DNA of 64,000 nucleotides from Janibacter cremeus (GCF_029395675.1 NZ_CP115184.1:3410001-3474000); one strand, 5' to 3'. Positions 53,722 to 63,117 are shown, numbered from the stretch's first letter. The notes: generated from the letters alone by a model not told the origin. A program made the numbers and translations.

Positions 53722-54519
53722 TCAGGCGTCGGGGGCCAACCGCCGCAGCACCTCGTCGTGCAGCAACCCGTTGGTGGCCAAGGCGTTGCCACCCCAGGGG
53801 CCGGGCTCGCCGTCCAGGGACGTGAACCGCCCGCCGGCCTCCTGGACGATCGCGGCGAGGGCGGCCATGTCGTGCAGCTCGAGCTCGGGCTCGGCGGCCA
53901 GGTCGACCGCCCCCTCGGCGACGAGCATGTAGGACCAGAAGTCCCCGAACGCCCGGGTGCGCCACAGGTCGGAGGTGAGGTTGAGGAAGGAGCGGGCACG
54001 GCCCAGCTTCCGCCACCCCTCGAGGGAGCTGTAGGAGAGCGAGGCGTCACCCAGCCGGGAGACCTTCGACACCGAGACCGGCCGGGCCTGCGCGAGTGAC
54101 CGCCCGGTCCAGGCGCCGGCCCCCTTCGCCGCCCACCAGCGACGGCCGAGGGCGGGTGCGGCGACCAGGCCCATGACGCACTCGTCCCCGTCGACGAGTC
54201 CGATGAGCGTGGCCCAGACGGGCACGCCGCGGACGTAGTTCTTCGTGCCGTCGATCGGGTCGATGATCCAGCGTCGCTGGGCGGAGCCGGTCGTGCCGTA
54301 CTCCTCCCCGACGACGGCGTCCCGCCCACGGGCGCGCGCGAGCTGGGAGCGGATGGCCTCCTCGCACGCGCGGTCGGCGTCGCTGACGGGGCTGAGGTCG
54401 GGCTTGGACTCGACGACGAGGTCGTCGGCCCGGAAGCGTGCCAAGGAGATCGGCTCGACCTGGTCCGCGAGGACGTGGGCCAGACGCAGGTCATCGGCGT
54501 AGGGGGAGCTTGCGGACAT
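53722..54519 (-). CDS. hisN: Histidinol-phosphatase (inositol monophosphatase family)
   Basis: A 265-residue IMPase-fold phosphatase. Metal ligands lie in VVGEEYG, IIDPIDGTKNYVRG and the C-terminal ELHDMAALAAIVQEAGG. Actinobacterial proteins of this type next to rsgA/aroA are assigned as HisN, the last phosphatase of histidine synthesis before the dehydrogenase. Followed by rsgA on the same strand with 21 bp between. Confidence 0.85.
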   Translation of the reverse strand: MSASSPYADDLRLAHVLADQVEPISLARFRADDLVVESKPDLSPVSDADRACEEAIRSQLARARGRDAVVGEEYGTTGSAQRRWIIDPIDGTKNYVRGVPVWATLIGLVDGDECVMGLVAAPALGRRWWAAKGAGAWTGRSLAQARPVSVSKVSRLGDASLSYSSLEGWRKLGRARSFLNLTSDLWRTRAFGDFWSYMLVAEGAVDLAAEPELELHDMAALAAIVQEAGGRFTSLDGEPGPWGGNALATNGLLHDEVLRRLAPDA

Positions 54520-54540
54520 TGCGTCAACGTACCCGAGGGA

Positions 54541-55668
54541 TCAGCTGTCCTCGCCGGAGCGTGCCCGCAGCAACCGGCGAAGGGAGTCCAGCCGCTGCTC
54601 CCCGCCCGGACCCGCGTGGCCCTCGGCCACCCAGGCGTCGAGGGCGCAGTCCGGCTCGTCGTGGCTGCAGCCTCGCGGGCACCCGTCCTCGGCGCCCTCC
54701 CAGAGCTCGGGGAAGTGCCGGATGATCGTGTCGGCCTCGACGTGCGCGAGCCCGAAGGAGCGGATCCCCGGGGTGTCGATGATCCACCCGGCCGCATCCG
54801 GGTCCCCCTCTCGCAGCTGCTTAGGCTCCTGCGAGTTCTCCGGGTCCCCCTCTCGCAACTGCCTAGGCTCCTGCGAAGGGGTGGGCTCGGGTCGGGAAAC
54901 GCCGGGCAGCCGCAGCGCGAGGGCGCTGGTCGAGGTGTGCCGCCCCCGGCCGGTGACGTCGTTGACGTGGCCGGTGGCGCGGTGGGCCTGCGGCACGAGC
55001 GCGTTGACGAGCGTGGACTTGCCGACGCCGGAGTGGCCGACGAGCACGGACACGCGACCGGCGAGGCGCTCGCGCAGCTCGTCCAGTGCGGGGATCTGCG
55101 CGCCGAGCACCGACGTGACGACGTGCGGCACGTCCAGCGGCGCGTACTGCGCCAGGAAGTCCTCGGCGGACGCGAGGTCGGACTTCGTCAGCACGAGCAG
55201 CGGGTCCATACCGGCGTCGTACGCGGCGACGAGGCACCGGTCGATCAGGCGCGGCCGCGGCTCGGGATCGGCAAGCGCCGCCACGACGACGAGCTGGTCG
55301 GCGTTGGCGACGATGACCCGCTCGACCGGGTCGGTGTCGTCGGCGGTGCGCCGCAGCACCGTGTCCCGCTCCTCGACCCGCACGATCCGGGCGAGCGTGT
55401 CGCGCTGCCCGGAGGTGTCACCGACCATGCCGACCCGGTCACCGACGACGATCGGGGTGCGGCCGAGCTCGCGGGCGCGCATGGCGGTGACGACGCGCTC
55501 GGGTGGACCGGGGACCAGGGTCGTCCACCGTCCCCGGTCCACGGCGGTGACGCGACCGATGACCGCGTCCTCGTGCTTGGGGCGTTCCTTGGTGCGCGGT
55601 CGTGAGCCCCGGCGGTTGGGGCGCACGCGGATGTCGGACTCGTCCCACTGGCGCGCCGAGCGGCCCAT
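54541..55668 (-). CDS. rsgA: RsgA ribosome small-subunit GTPase with inserted 14-residue repeats
   Basis: A 375-residue circularly permuted GTPase that matures the 30S subunit. An OB domain comes first; G4 TKSD, G1 GHSGVGKST, the GRGRHTST switch, G3 DTPGI, then the zinc site CPRGCSHDEPDC. Between the switch and G3, about residues 260-295, lies an extra segment with two 14-residue units, SQEPRQLREGDPEN and SQEPKQLREGDPDA. Normal RsgA has only a few residues there. The start codon at 55668 overlaps the aroA stop by one base. Confidence 0.93.
   Translation of the reverse strand: MGRSARQWDESDIRVRPNRRGSRPRTKERPKHEDAVIGRVTAVDRGRWTTLVPGPPERVVTAMRARELGRTPIVVGDRVGMVGDTSGQRDTLARIVRVEERDTVLRRTADDTDPVERVIVANADQLVVVAALADPEPRPRLIDRCLVAAYDAGMDPLLVLTKSDLASAEDFLAQYAPLDVPHVVTSVLGAQIPALDELRERLAGRVSVLVGHSGVGKSTLVNALVPQAHRATGHVNDVTGRGRHTSTSALALRLPGVSRPEPTPSQEPRQLREGDPENSQEPKQLREGDPDAAGWIIDTPGIRSFGLAHVEADTIIRHFPELWEGAEDGCPRGCSHDEPDCALDAWVAEGHAGPGGEQRLDSLRRLLRARSGEDS
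54810..54877 (-). repeat. Two in-frame P1 repeats inside rsgA
   Basis: Palindromic cores at 54810-54835 and 54852-54877, exactly 42 bases apart, so they keep frame. Each holds GCTTAGGCTCCTGCGA or one-base variants. They code for the SQEPKQLR units of RsgA. The same core occurs alone at 7687. Confidence 0.88.
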
Positions 55669-56972
55669 CAGCCGGCCGACGTCCTGATCATGGACTCCCA
55701 GAGTCCGACGAACCCGGGCAGCGTCTTCGCGACGGTCCCGGGGTCCTCGATGACGGTCCCGGGGGCGGCGATCGACATGACCGCCCCGGCCATGACCATG
55801 CGGTGGTCGGCGTAGGTGTGGAAGGTCGCCGGGCGCAGCGGCCGCGGGTCGATCCGCAGCCCGTCCTCGCGCTCGGTCACCTCGACGCCAAGGGCGCCCA
55901 GCTCCTGCGCGAGCGCGACGATCCGGTCGGTCTCGTGCCCGCGGATGTGCCCGACGCCGCGGATGATCGAGGGCCCCTCGGCGCACGCGGCGAGGGCGGC
56001 GACGACCGGCGTGAGCTCGGCCGCGTCGCTGAGGTCGAGGTCGACCCCCTGCGGGTGCCCGTCACCGGCCACGGTGAGCGTCCGCGCGTCCAGCCGGACC
56101 TCGGCACCCATCTGGTCGAGCACGTCGCGGATGCGGTCCCCGGCCTGGGTGGTGTGCTGCGGCCAGTCCGGTACGACGACCGTCCCGCCCGCGACGAGCG
56201 CGGCGGCGAGGAAGGGTGCGGCGTTGGACAGGTCCGGCTCGACCGTGACGTCCAGCGGCAACAGCTCTCCCGGCTCGACGCGCCAGGTGTTGGGCTCGGA
56301 GTCGTCGACCTCGGCACCGGCATCGCGGAGCGTCTCGACGGTCATCTCGATGTGGGGGAGCGAGGGCAGCGGCCCGCCGTTGTGCACGACGGTGATCCCC
56401 TCCCCGTACCGTGCGCCGGCCAGGAGCAGCGCGGAGACGAACTGCGAGGAGGCCGAGGCGTCGAGGGTGACGGTGCCGCCGTCGACGGAGCCCTGTCCCT
56501 CCACGACGAAGGGGAGGGTGCCGGTCCCGCCGTCGTCGACGCCGACCGAGAGGTCGCGGAGCGCATCGAGGACAGCGGCCATGGGCCGGGTGCGGGCGTG
56601 CTCGTCGCCGTCGAAGGAGACCGGCCCGCGTGCGAGGGCCGCCACGGGCGGCAGGAAGCGCATCACGGTACCGGCGAGACCGCAGTCGATCGTCCCGCCG
56701 CCGCGCAGGGTGGCGGGGGTGACGAGCCAGTCGGGGGAGGTCAGCGCGTCGGCCGAGGAGGTGGCGTCGTCGACGCCGGCGCCGAGCTGGCGCAGTCCCT
56801 GCGCCATCAACTCGGTGTCACGGGAGCGAAGGGGGCGGCGCAGCCGGGATGTCCCGCTCGCCAGGGCGGCCAGGACGAGATAGCGGTTGGTCAGCGACTT
56901 GCTCCCCGGCAGCGTCACGGTCGCATCGAGCGGTCCGGACGCTGCCGGGGGATGCCAATCTGGGCTGGTCAT
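55668..56972 (-). CDS. aroA: 3-phosphoshikimate 1-carboxyvinyltransferase (EPSP synthase)
   Basis: A 434-residue enzyme of the shikimate pathway, joining PEP to shikimate 3-phosphate. It contains LPGSKSLTNRYLVLAALA near the start, DCGLAGTVMRFLPP, and the C-terminal YADHRMVMAGAV. Precedes rsgA with a one-base overlap, an order shared with M. tuberculosis. Five bases after the DoxX-like gene end, so they may be one transcript. Confidence 0.96.
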   Translation of the reverse strand: MTSPDWHPPAASGPLDATVTLPGSKSLTNRYLVLAALASGTSRLRRPLRSRDTELMAQGLRQLGAGVDDATSSADALTSPDWLVTPATLRGGGTIDCGLAGTVMRFLPPVAALARGPVSFDGDEHARTRPMAAVLDALRDLSVGVDDGGTGTLPFVVEGQGSVDGGTVTLDASASSQFVSALLLAGARYGEGITVVHNGGPLPSLPHIEMTVETLRDAGAEVDDSEPNTWRVEPGELLPLDVTVEPDLSNAAPFLAAALVAGGTVVVPDWPQHTTQAGDRIRDVLDQMGAEVRLDARTLTVAGDGHPQGVDLDLSDAAELTPVVAALAACAEGPSIIRGVGHIRGHETDRIVALAQELGALGVEVTEREDGLRIDPRPLRPATFHTYADHRMVMAGAVMSIAAPGTVIEDPGTVAKTLPGFVGLWESMIRTSAG

Positions 56973-56977
56973 CCGGG

Positions 56978-57460
56978 TCAGTGCGCCGCGTTCTTCGCCT
57001 GGAGGGCCGCGAGCTTGGCCTCACGGCGGGCACTGTTCTTGGCCTGCTTGGCGCGGTAGCTCAGCCCGGGCTTGCCCTCGGTGTCGGCGGCCGCGAGCAG
57101 CAGACCACCGAGGAGGGAGAGGTTCTTGAAGAACTGGACCTGCTCACCCTGCTTCTTCTCCGGGTCGGTCTCGGTCCACCACTGGTGGGTCAGCGTCGTG
57201 GGGACGATCGAGCCGAGCAGCACGAGCGAGCCGAGGCGGGGGGCCTTGCCGGTCGCGACGAGCACACCGCCGCCGATCATCGCCGCACCGTTGGCGCGCA
57301 CGAGCAGCTCGGAGTCCTCCGGCAGGCCGAGCGGGGCGGCGAGCTTCTTGATCACCGGCTCGGCGGCGTCCTTGTGCGCGGAGGCGTAGCGCACGGCGTT
57401 GATGCCGCCGAGGATGAAGATGCTCGAGAGGAGCGGACGGGCGATTCGACGAACGATCAT
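56978..57460 (-). CDS. DoxX family membrane protein
   Basis: A 160-residue protein with about four hydrophobic segments. It begins RRIARPLLSSIFILGGINAV, a typical DoxX start, and has GALPGKAPRLGS-like middle loops and a Lys/Ala-rich tail (YRAKQAKNSARREAKLAALQAKNAAH). Role in redox or membrane stress is suggested by family only. Divergent from the SRAP gene, 131 bp away. Confidence 0.85.
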   Translation of the reverse strand: MIVRRIARPLLSSIFILGGINAVRYASAHKDAAEPVIKKLAAPLGLPEDSELLVRANGAAMIGGGVLVATGKAPRLGSLVLLGSIVPTTLTHQWWTETDPEKKQGEQVQFFKNLSLLGGLLLAAADTEGKPGLSYRAKQAKNSARREAKLAALQAKNAAH

Positions 57461-57591
57461 GGTGCGGTCTCCTTGTCGTCGTGGGGTGTGTCGCTGCACC
57501 GACCGGGCGGGTCCCGGTCGGGTCGGTACATGCCTACCGTAGTTCGTTACATCCTGCCCGTACCCGCCGACAGGGCGCCTATGCTGGAGCA

Positions 57592-58422
57592 GTGTGTGGA
57601 CGATATGCGGCCACGGCCGACCCGGGTGAGCTCATCGAGGAGTTCGAGATCGACGCCGACCGGACGGGCGAGCCCACCCGTTCGATCCTCAAGTCCCCGC
57701 AGGACCCGCCGCCGGCCACCCCGGACCACAACATGGCGCCGACGAAGCAGGCGCCGGTCATCCTCACGCGCGCGCCGAAGGACGAGCCGGGAGCACCCCT
57801 TCGCCAGCTGCGGTTGCTGACCTGGGGCCTGGTGCCGTCCTGGGCCAAGGACACCAAGGTGGGGCTGCGGATGACCAATGCCCGCGCGGAGAGCGTGCTG
57901 GAGAAGTCCTCCTTCGCCCGGGCGGCCGCCGTGCGGCGCTGCCTCGTGCCGGCGGCCGGCTGGTACGAGTGGCAGGCCTCGCCGGTCGCGACCGATGCCA
58001 AGGGCAAGCCGCGCAAGCAGCCCTTCTTCATCCACCGCGGGGACGGTGACCTGCTGACCTTCGCGGGGCTGTACGAGTTCTGGCGGGACCGCGCGCTGCC
58101 CGACGACGACCCGGCGGCATGGCTGGTCAGCTTCACGATCATCACCACCGCTGCGGAGCCGGGGATGGACCGCATCCACGACCGCCAGCCCCTCGTCCTC
58201 GAGCGCGCGGACCACGAGCGCTGGCTCGACCCGGACCTCACCGACCCGACGGGGATCGAGGACCTGCTCGCCTTCTCGCAGCCGGGACGGTTCGCGGCCC
58301 ATCCGATCTCGACGGCGGTCAATGCCACGCGCAACAATGGTCCGGGCCTCCTCGAGCCACTCCCGCAGAGCGAGCTGGTCGGCGTCGTCGACCCGGAGAC
58401 CGGAGAGGTGATCGGGGCATGA
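57592..58422 (+). CDS. SOS response-associated peptidase (SRAP/HMCES family)
   Basis: A 276-residue SRAP protein that crosslinks to abasic sites in single-stranded DNA. The catalytic Cys is residue 2 (VCGRYA), and the N(A)RAES, GWYEW and HDRQPLVL regions are conserved. The GTG at 57592 must be the start since Cys2 has to be exposed. Counterpart of Rv3226c beside aroA. Stop overlaps the hydrolase start (ATGA). Confidence 0.94.
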   Translation: MCGRYAATADPGELIEEFEIDADRTGEPTRSILKSPQDPPPATPDHNMAPTKQAPVILTRAPKDEPGAPLRQLRLLTWGLVPSWAKDTKVGLRMTNARAESVLEKSSFARAAAVRRCLVPAAGWYEWQASPVATDAKGKPRKQPFFIHRGDGDLLTFAGLYEFWRDRALPDDDPAAWLVSFTIITTAAEPGMDRIHDRQPLVLERADHERWLDPDLTDPTGIEDLLAFSQPGRFAAHPISTAVNATRNNGPGLLEPLPQSELVGVVDPETGEVIGA

Positions 58423-59057
58423 TCGAGGTAGTGACGCAGCAGGGCCCGGCCAGGGTCCACTTCCACGAGGCGAAGGGGGACCCGGCCGGCTCCCTGCTCC
58501 TCACCCACGGAGCCGGCGGCGGGGTCGACGCGAAGGACCTCGCCGCGATCGCGGCGGCGCTGCCGCCGCTGGGCTGGACCGTCGCGCTCGTCGAGATGCC
58601 GTGGCGGGTGGCCGGCAAGAAGGTCGCGCCGATGCCGCCGAGGCTCGATGCCGACTGGCGCGAGATCGTGGCCGCGGTGCGCGACGACCTGCCCGGCCGG
58701 TTGGTCATGGGCGGGCGCAGCGCCGGTGCGCGGGTGGCCTGCCGGCTGGGCGAGGAGCTCGGCGCGCAGGCCGTGCTGTGCCTGTCCTTCCCGCTGCTGC
58801 CGGCCGGCAAGCCCCCGGAGAAGTCCCGTATCGGCGAGCTGCTGCTGCCGATCCGCGCCGGGCTGCCGCTGCACGTGGTGCAGGGGATGCGCGACCCCTT
58901 CGGCGGGCCCGACCACGTGCGACGCGCGCTCTCGGGCGAGGGCGTCGAGATCGATGGCGACCGCGTGCGCGTCGACGAGGCACCCGGGTCGCACTCCTTC
59001 ACCGACGGTGCCGCCGTGGCCGACGCAGTGGCGGCGAGACTGGCCGCATCTGCTTAG
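58419..59057 (+). CDS. Alpha/beta hydrolase of the dienelactone-like (KANL3/Tex30) type
   Basis: A 212-residue hydrolase. Nucleophile elbow GGRSAGARVA, oxyanion region LTHGAGGG, and a His in GSHSF. No lipase-type signal. Coupled to SRAP by a four-base overlap. Its last codons and stop (GCA TCT GCT TAG) lie within a P1-type repeat, so the repeat appears to supply the C-terminus. Confidence 0.82.
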   Translation: MIEVVTQQGPARVHFHEAKGDPAGSLLLTHGAGGGVDAKDLAAIAAALPPLGWTVALVEMPWRVAGKKVAPMPPRLDADWREIVAAVRDDLPGRLVMGGRSAGARVACRLGEELGAQAVLCLSFPLLPAGKPPEKSRIGELLLPIRAGLPLHVVQGMRDPFGGPDHVRRALSGEGVEIDGDRVRVDEAPGSHSFTDGAAVADAVAARLAASA

Positions 59058-59127
59058 GCTCCTGCGCACGGCTTCGCATCTGCTTAGGCTCCCGTGCGGG
59101 ATCGGCGCATCTGCTCAGGGTCGTGTG
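59045..59127 (+). repeat. Three P1-type repeats at convergent gene ends
   Basis: Units at 59045-59066, 59073-59098 and 59104-59127 share GCATCTGCT(T/C)AGG. The first provides the hydrolase stop codon; the third covers the PucR stop. They are more diverged and more closely spaced (about 30 bases) than the coding ones. Confidence 0.7.
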
Positions 59128-60437
59128 CCCAGCGCGAGGATGATCGCCAGCACCTCGTCCGGGTCGGTCAGTCGGTCGCCGTAGAGATCGCGCACCTGGT
59201 TCATCCGGTAGCGCACGGTCTGCGGGTGCACGTGCAGCACCTCGGCGACGATCTCGCGGCGCCCCTGCAGCAGCAGCCACGCGCGCAGGGTCTCGGCGAG
59301 CCGGTCGGCGGTGCCCTCGGCGACATCGGCGAAGGGAGCCAGCGCCGCCTCGCGCAGGTCGGCCAGGGCGGTCGGGTCAGCCTGCAGGACGAGCTCGGGC
59401 AGCACCGCGTCGGTGTCGAGCGGGGCGTCCGCGGGGGCCAGCGGCAGCGCCCGCACCGCCCGGTCGTAGGACTCCCCGGCGAGCTGCCACGGGCGGGCGG
59501 GGCCGATGACGGCGGGGCGGCCCTCGAGGACCTCGTGCAGGTGGGCCCGGGCAGGGCCCCCGGCGTCGGGGACGAGCAGCGCGGCCTGCCCGCTGACCGG
59601 GTGCTCCTCGCGCTGGGGGAGGTCCTCGGAGAGGGTGAGCGTGCGCGGGTCGAGGACGGCGGCGGTGGTGCCCAGGCGTGGGCTCGGCACGAGCACGGCG
59701 GTGAGCGTGCGCGGCGGGGTCCACGTGGCGGCGGCCGCGGCGGCGTCGAGCTCACCCTCACCGGCACCGGTGAGCAGCCCGCGGGTCAGCCGGTCGAGGT
59801 GGACGATGCGGGCGCGCTCGGCGCTCGTGGTCTGGCTGTTGTGCCCGGCGACCGAGGCGGCGGACAGCTCGTCGATGTAGGTGAAGACCAGCTCGGCGAA
59901 GCGCCCCAGCGTCGCGGCGTCGACCCCGGCGGCGATGGCCTCGACGGACAGCTCGCGCCACGCGGCGCCGGCGCCCACCCGGTAGGCGGACAGCAGTGCC
60001 TCGACGGGCCGGCCGGTGCGCGCCTCGGCCTGCCCGAGGTCGCGGGCGGCGGTGACCCCGACGCCGACCTGCGCGTCCGAGCGGGGCGTGGTCTGCCCGG
60101 CGAGCGAGACGAAGCTCTCCAGCGAGACCTGCACGGCCTTCTCGATCACCCGCCCCATCCGGCCTTGGAAGGGCACGTCGTAGGCGGGCACCTCGCGCAT
60201 GATCTCGGCGACGACGAGCTTGGCCACCCGCGGCAGGTGCTGGCGAAGGGCGTCGACCGTCGCCTCGTCGAGGGCGAGCGCCGCGGCCCGTTGGGCGGTC
60301 CGCCCGCCGTCCTTTCGCAACTGCGTGGGCTCGTGCGAGTTCCCGGCCCCCTCCTTTCGCAACTGCTTAGGCTCTTGCGAGTTCCCCGCCCCCTCCTTTC
60401 GCAACTGCTTAGGCTCGTGCGAAGGCTCGTCATCCAT
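59115..60437 (-). CDS. PucR family regulator with N-terminal 14-residue repeats
   Basis: A 440-residue regulator of the PucR/CdaR group. The C-terminal HTH is EIVAEVLHVHPQTVRYRMNQVRDLYGDRL. The central region looks like the GGDEF-like CdaR core. Residues ~6-47 are three near-identical 14-residue units (SHEPKQLRKEGAGN, SQEPKQLRKEGAGN, SHEPTQLRKDGGRT), not found in normal PucR proteins. ATG 60437 is the only good start. Divergent from the ferredoxin reductase/desaturase pair, which it probably regulates. Confidence 0.85.
   Translation of the reverse strand: MDDEPSHEPKQLRKEGAGNSQEPKQLRKEGAGNSHEPTQLRKDGGRTAQRAAALALDEATVDALRQHLPRVAKLVVAEIMREVPAYDVPFQGRMGRVIEKAVQVSLESFVSLAGQTTPRSDAQVGVGVTAARDLGQAEARTGRPVEALLSAYRVGAGAAWRELSVEAIAAGVDAATLGRFAELVFTYIDELSAASVAGHNSQTTSAERARIVHLDRLTRGLLTGAGEGELDAAAAAATWTPPRTLTAVLVPSPRLGTTAAVLDPRTLTLSEDLPQREEHPVSGQAALLVPDAGGPARAHLHEVLEGRPAVIGPARPWQLAGESYDRAVRALPLAPADAPLDTDAVLPELVLQADPTALADLREAALAPFADVAEGTADRLAETLRAWLLLQGRREIVAEVLHVHPQTVRYRMNQVRDLYGDRLTDPDEVLAIILALGTRP
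60314..60423 (-). repeat. Three in-frame P1 repeats inside the PucR gene
   Basis: Cores start at 60314, 60356 and 60398, each 42 bases apart. The central core GCAACTGCTTAGGCTC recurs in two of them; the first has GCAACTGCGTGGGCTC. Spacers carry CCCCTCCTTT. Confidence 0.9.
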
Positions 60438-60535
60438 CACCAGCACCCCACTTGTCTCCCGTGAACAAATACCTCGGTCAGATCCTACTCGCGCAGGATC
60501 AATCCCGTGGGCAGTTGAGGCGGGAGGATGGAGAC

Positions 60536-61621
60536 ATGGCAACGACTCTGACCCGAGCCCGCGAGACCGCGGCGCGCTTCGCGCGCGGTCTGGCGACGCC
60601 TGTCATCCCCGAGGACTACCTCGATCTCTTCGCCCCCCTTCGCTCCGGTGCCGACCTGCGCGGGCGCATCGTCGCGATCACCCCGGAGACCGCGGACGCG
60701 GCCACCATCACCATCCGCCCCGGCAGGGACTGGCAGGGCCACCTGCCCGGCCAGTACATCCGCTTGGGCGTCGACGTCGACGGTGTGCGCTGCTGGCGGG
60801 CCTACTCGCTGACCTCGGACACGAGCGCGCGCGACGGGCTGATCTCGATCACCGTCAAGGCGATGCCCGACGGCGTCGTCTCGCGCCACCTCGTCCACCA
60901 CGCCCGCCCGGGCACGCTGGTCCAGCTGGACCAGGCGACCGGCGACTTCATGCTGCCGCAGTCGGTGCCGGCCAAGGTCCTCTTCCTCACCGGCGGCTCG
61001 GGCATCACCCCCGTCATGGGGATGCTGCGCAACCACGACTTCGACGGGCGCGACGTCGTCCACGCGCACTCCGCGCCGACCGCCGACGACGTGATCTTCG
61101 CCCGCGAGCTGGCCAACCCGGCTCCCGGCGTGCGGGTCATGGTGCGCCACACCGACCACGAGGGGATGTTCACCCCCGACCAGCTCGAGCAGGAGGTGCC
61201 CGACTGGCGCGAGCGCGAGACGTGGATCTGCGGACCCACCCCGATGCTCGACGCCTTCGAGGAGCACTACGCGGCGCACGGCCGCAGCGACCTGCTGCAC
61301 GTGGAGCGCTTCCGCCCGGCGATCATCGAGGTCGGCGAAGGGGGCACCGCCACCCTGCGTACGGGCGAGGAGCAGAAGGAGCTCGACCTCGACGGCGGCA
61401 CCACCATCCTCGACGCGGCGGAGGACGCCGGCGTCCTCATGCCGAGCGGCTGCCGGATGGGCATCTGCTTCGCCTGCGTCCTGCCCATGACCGACGGTGC
61501 CGTGCGCGACCTGCGCAACGGCGACCTGACCACGACCACCCCGGACGACCCGGCCGTGAAGGTGCAGACCTGCATCTCGGCCGTCGCCGGTAACTGCACC
61601 ATCGAGACCCAGGAGAAGTGA
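60536..61621 (+). CDS. Ferredoxin reductase-like flavoprotein with C-terminal 2Fe-2S domain
   Basis: A 361-residue electron-transfer protein. FAD site RAYSLTS, NAD(P) site [12 protein letters not shown] and CGPTPML, then a plant-type [2Fe-2S] cluster, CRMGICFAC with a later Cys in QTCIS. Passes electrons to the desaturase in the next gene, whose start overlaps its stop by one base. Matches the Rv3230c/DesA3 pair, which desaturates stearoyl-CoA. Confidence 0.93.
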   Translation: MATTLTRARETAARFARGLATPVIPEDYLDLFAPLRSGADLRGRIVAITPETADAATITIRPGRDWQGHLPGQYIRLGVDVDGVRCWRAYSLTSDTSARDGLISITVKAMPDGVVSRHLVHHARPGTLVQLDQATGDFMLPQSVPAKVLFLTGGSGITPVMGMLRNHDFDGRDVVHAHSAPTADDVIFARELANPAPGVRVMVRHTDHEGMFTPDQLEQEVPDWRERETWICGPTPMLDAFEEHYAAHGRSDLLHVERFRPAIIEVGEGGTATLRTGEEQKELDLDGGTTILDAAEDAGVLMPSGCRMGICFACVLPMTDGAVRDLRNGDLTTTTPDDPAVKVQTCISAVAGNCTIETQEK

Positions 61622-62868
61622 TGACTGCGACGCTCGAGCGCACCACTGCCCGCACCACCGACGCCCGGATCACCGGCGGCTCGTCGGAGGTGATCCACAC
61701 CGACGTCACCATGACGCCGTCCCCGATCGCACACCTGACCCCGCAGCAGATCGAGCAGCTCGGGCGTGAGCTCGACGAGATCCGCACCGAGACGATGGAC
61801 TCGCTGGGGGAGAAGGACGCCCGGTACATCCGTCGCGTCATCGCCGCCCAGCGCTACCTCGAGATCGGTGGCCGCGCGGCGCTGTTCTTCTCCGGCAACC
61901 CGGTCGCGTGGGTGGCGGGCACCGCCGCGCTGAGCGCGTCGAAGATCCTGGACAACATGGAGGTCGGGCACAACATCATCCACGGCCAGTGGGACTGGAT
62001 GCGTGACCCGAGGATCCACTCCTCGACGTGGGAGTGGGACAACGTGACCCCGGCGGACCACTGGAAGAACAGCCACAACAAGGTCCACCACACGTACACG
62101 AACGTCGTCGGCCACGACAACGACCTCGGCTACGGCATCATGCGCGTCGACGACGCCCAGAAGTGGTACCCGGGCTACCTCATCCAGCCGGTCACCCAGT
62201 TCATCAACGCCACCTTCTTCGAGTACGGCATCGCCGCCTACGACCTCGAGCTGGGCAAGCACTGGGCCACCCGCCACGACAACCCGGAGTGGATGGCCGA
62301 GGCGAAGAAGGTCGTCAACAAGATCAAGAAGCAGGCCGGCAAGGACTACCTGCTCTTCCCGCTGCTGGCCGGGCCGAACGCGCTGTCGACCCTCGGCGCG
62401 AACGTCGTCGCCAACCTCGTGCGCAACTACTGGACGCACTCGGTCATCATGTGCGGCCACTTCCCGGCCGGGGTGAAGACCTTCGCCAAGAACTCGATCG
62501 ACGGGGAGACCCGCGGCGAGTGGTACCTGCGCCAGATGCTCGGCTCGGCGAACATCACCGGCTCGACGGCGATGCACATCGCGACCGGCCACCTGAGCTA
62601 CCAGATCGAGCACCACCTCTTCCCCGACATGCCCAGCCGCCGCTACCCGGAGATCGCCCCCAAGATCGAGGCGCTCTTCGACAAGTACGGCCTGGAGTAC
62701 GTCACCGGCCCGCTGCACAAGCAGGTCGGCTCGGCGTGGAGCGAGATCCTCCGCCTGTCCCTGCCCAACGACACCTCGCTGGGGCAGACGATCCAGATCC
62801 TGCGGACGAAGGGCATGAAGGGTCTGAAGGCCCGCGCCCGGGCGACCCGGCACATCTACGCCCGCTGA
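61621..62868 (+). CDS. Membrane acyl-CoA fatty acid desaturase (DesA3-like)
   Basis: A 415-residue desaturase. Three histidine boxes: HNIIHG, HNKVHH and IEHHLF, which bind di-iron. Two hydrophobic blocks follow the usual topology. ATG 61621 follows AGGAGAAGTG; the GTG at 61618 is an alternative. Partner of the upstream reductase; probably places a double bond at position 9 of stearoyl-CoA, by homology. Confidence 0.92.
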   Translation: MTATLERTTARTTDARITGGSSEVIHTDVTMTPSPIAHLTPQQIEQLGRELDEIRTETMDSLGEKDARYIRRVIAAQRYLEIGGRAALFFSGNPVAWVAGTAALSASKILDNMEVGHNIIHGQWDWMRDPRIHSSTWEWDNVTPADHWKNSHNKVHHTYTNVVGHDNDLGYGIMRVDDAQKWYPGYLIQPVTQFINATFFEYGIAAYDLELGKHWATRHDNPEWMAEAKKVVNKIKKQAGKDYLLFPLLAGPNALSTLGANVVANLVRNYWTHSVIMCGHFPAGVKTFAKNSIDGETRGEWYLRQMLGSANITGSTAMHIATGHLSYQIEHHLFPDMPSRRYPEIAPKIEALFDKYGLEYVTGPLHKQVGSAWSEILRLSLPNDTSLGQTIQILRTKGMKGLKARARATRHIYAR

Positions 62869-62873
62869 GCCAC

Positions 62874-62919
62874 GGTGGTTGAGGTGTGACGAGCGCCAGC
62901 GAGGAGCCTCGAAACCACC
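62874..62919. repeat. GGTTGAGG repeat, copy R1
   Basis: A 46-base element from GGTGGTTGAGGTGTGACGAG to CTCGAAACCACC, with 7-bp complementary ends. First of four near-identical copies in 620 bp. Confidence 0.85.
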
Positions 62920-62924
62920 CCCAC

Positions 62925-62970
62925 GCTGGTTGAGGTGTGACGAGCGCCAGCGAGGAGCCTCGAAGCCACC
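62925..62970. repeat. GGTTGAGG repeat, copy R2
   Basis: Same element as R1 with GCTGGTT at the start and GAAGCCACC at the end. Confidence 0.85.
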
Positions 62971-62996
62971 ACACTCGAAACCACACCCCACCCGAG

Positions 62997-63033
62997 ATGA
63001 GCGCAGGGCCGCAGAACGCGGCCCTGCGCTCAT
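62997..63033. terminator. Hairpin after the desaturase operon
   Basis: A perfect 16-bp stem, ATGAGCGCAGGGCCGC and its complement, with a 5-base loop. A weaker copy lies in the second unit of the tandem duplication. No T-run. Confidence 0.65.
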
Positions 63034-63082
63034 CCGTGTGTTCCCCGGGATGTCCGAATACTGACGAAGTGCTGACTATCGC

Positions 63083-63111
63083 GTGACATTTCTTTGGCGT
63101 TTCCGTAATCT
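63083..63111 (+). promoter_or_regulatory. Promoter of cassette unit 1
   Basis: GTGACA (63083-63088), 17 bases, TAATCT (63106-63111), then TTCCTT and the GTG start codon. The transcription start would fall at or next to the start codon, so the message is probably leaderless. The same layout recurs in unit 2. Confidence 0.7.
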
Positions 63112-63117
63112 TTCCTT

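Noticed and set aside
60314..60423. CRISPR array (repeats at 42-base spacing)
   Set aside because: The spacers are as conserved as the repeats, the frame is open throughout, and no cas gene is nearby.
59104..60437. Frameshift or assembly error as cause of the PucR N-terminal repeats
   Set aside because: The three units are spaced exactly 42 bases, keep frame, and recur in rsgA; polymorphic copy number remains possible.
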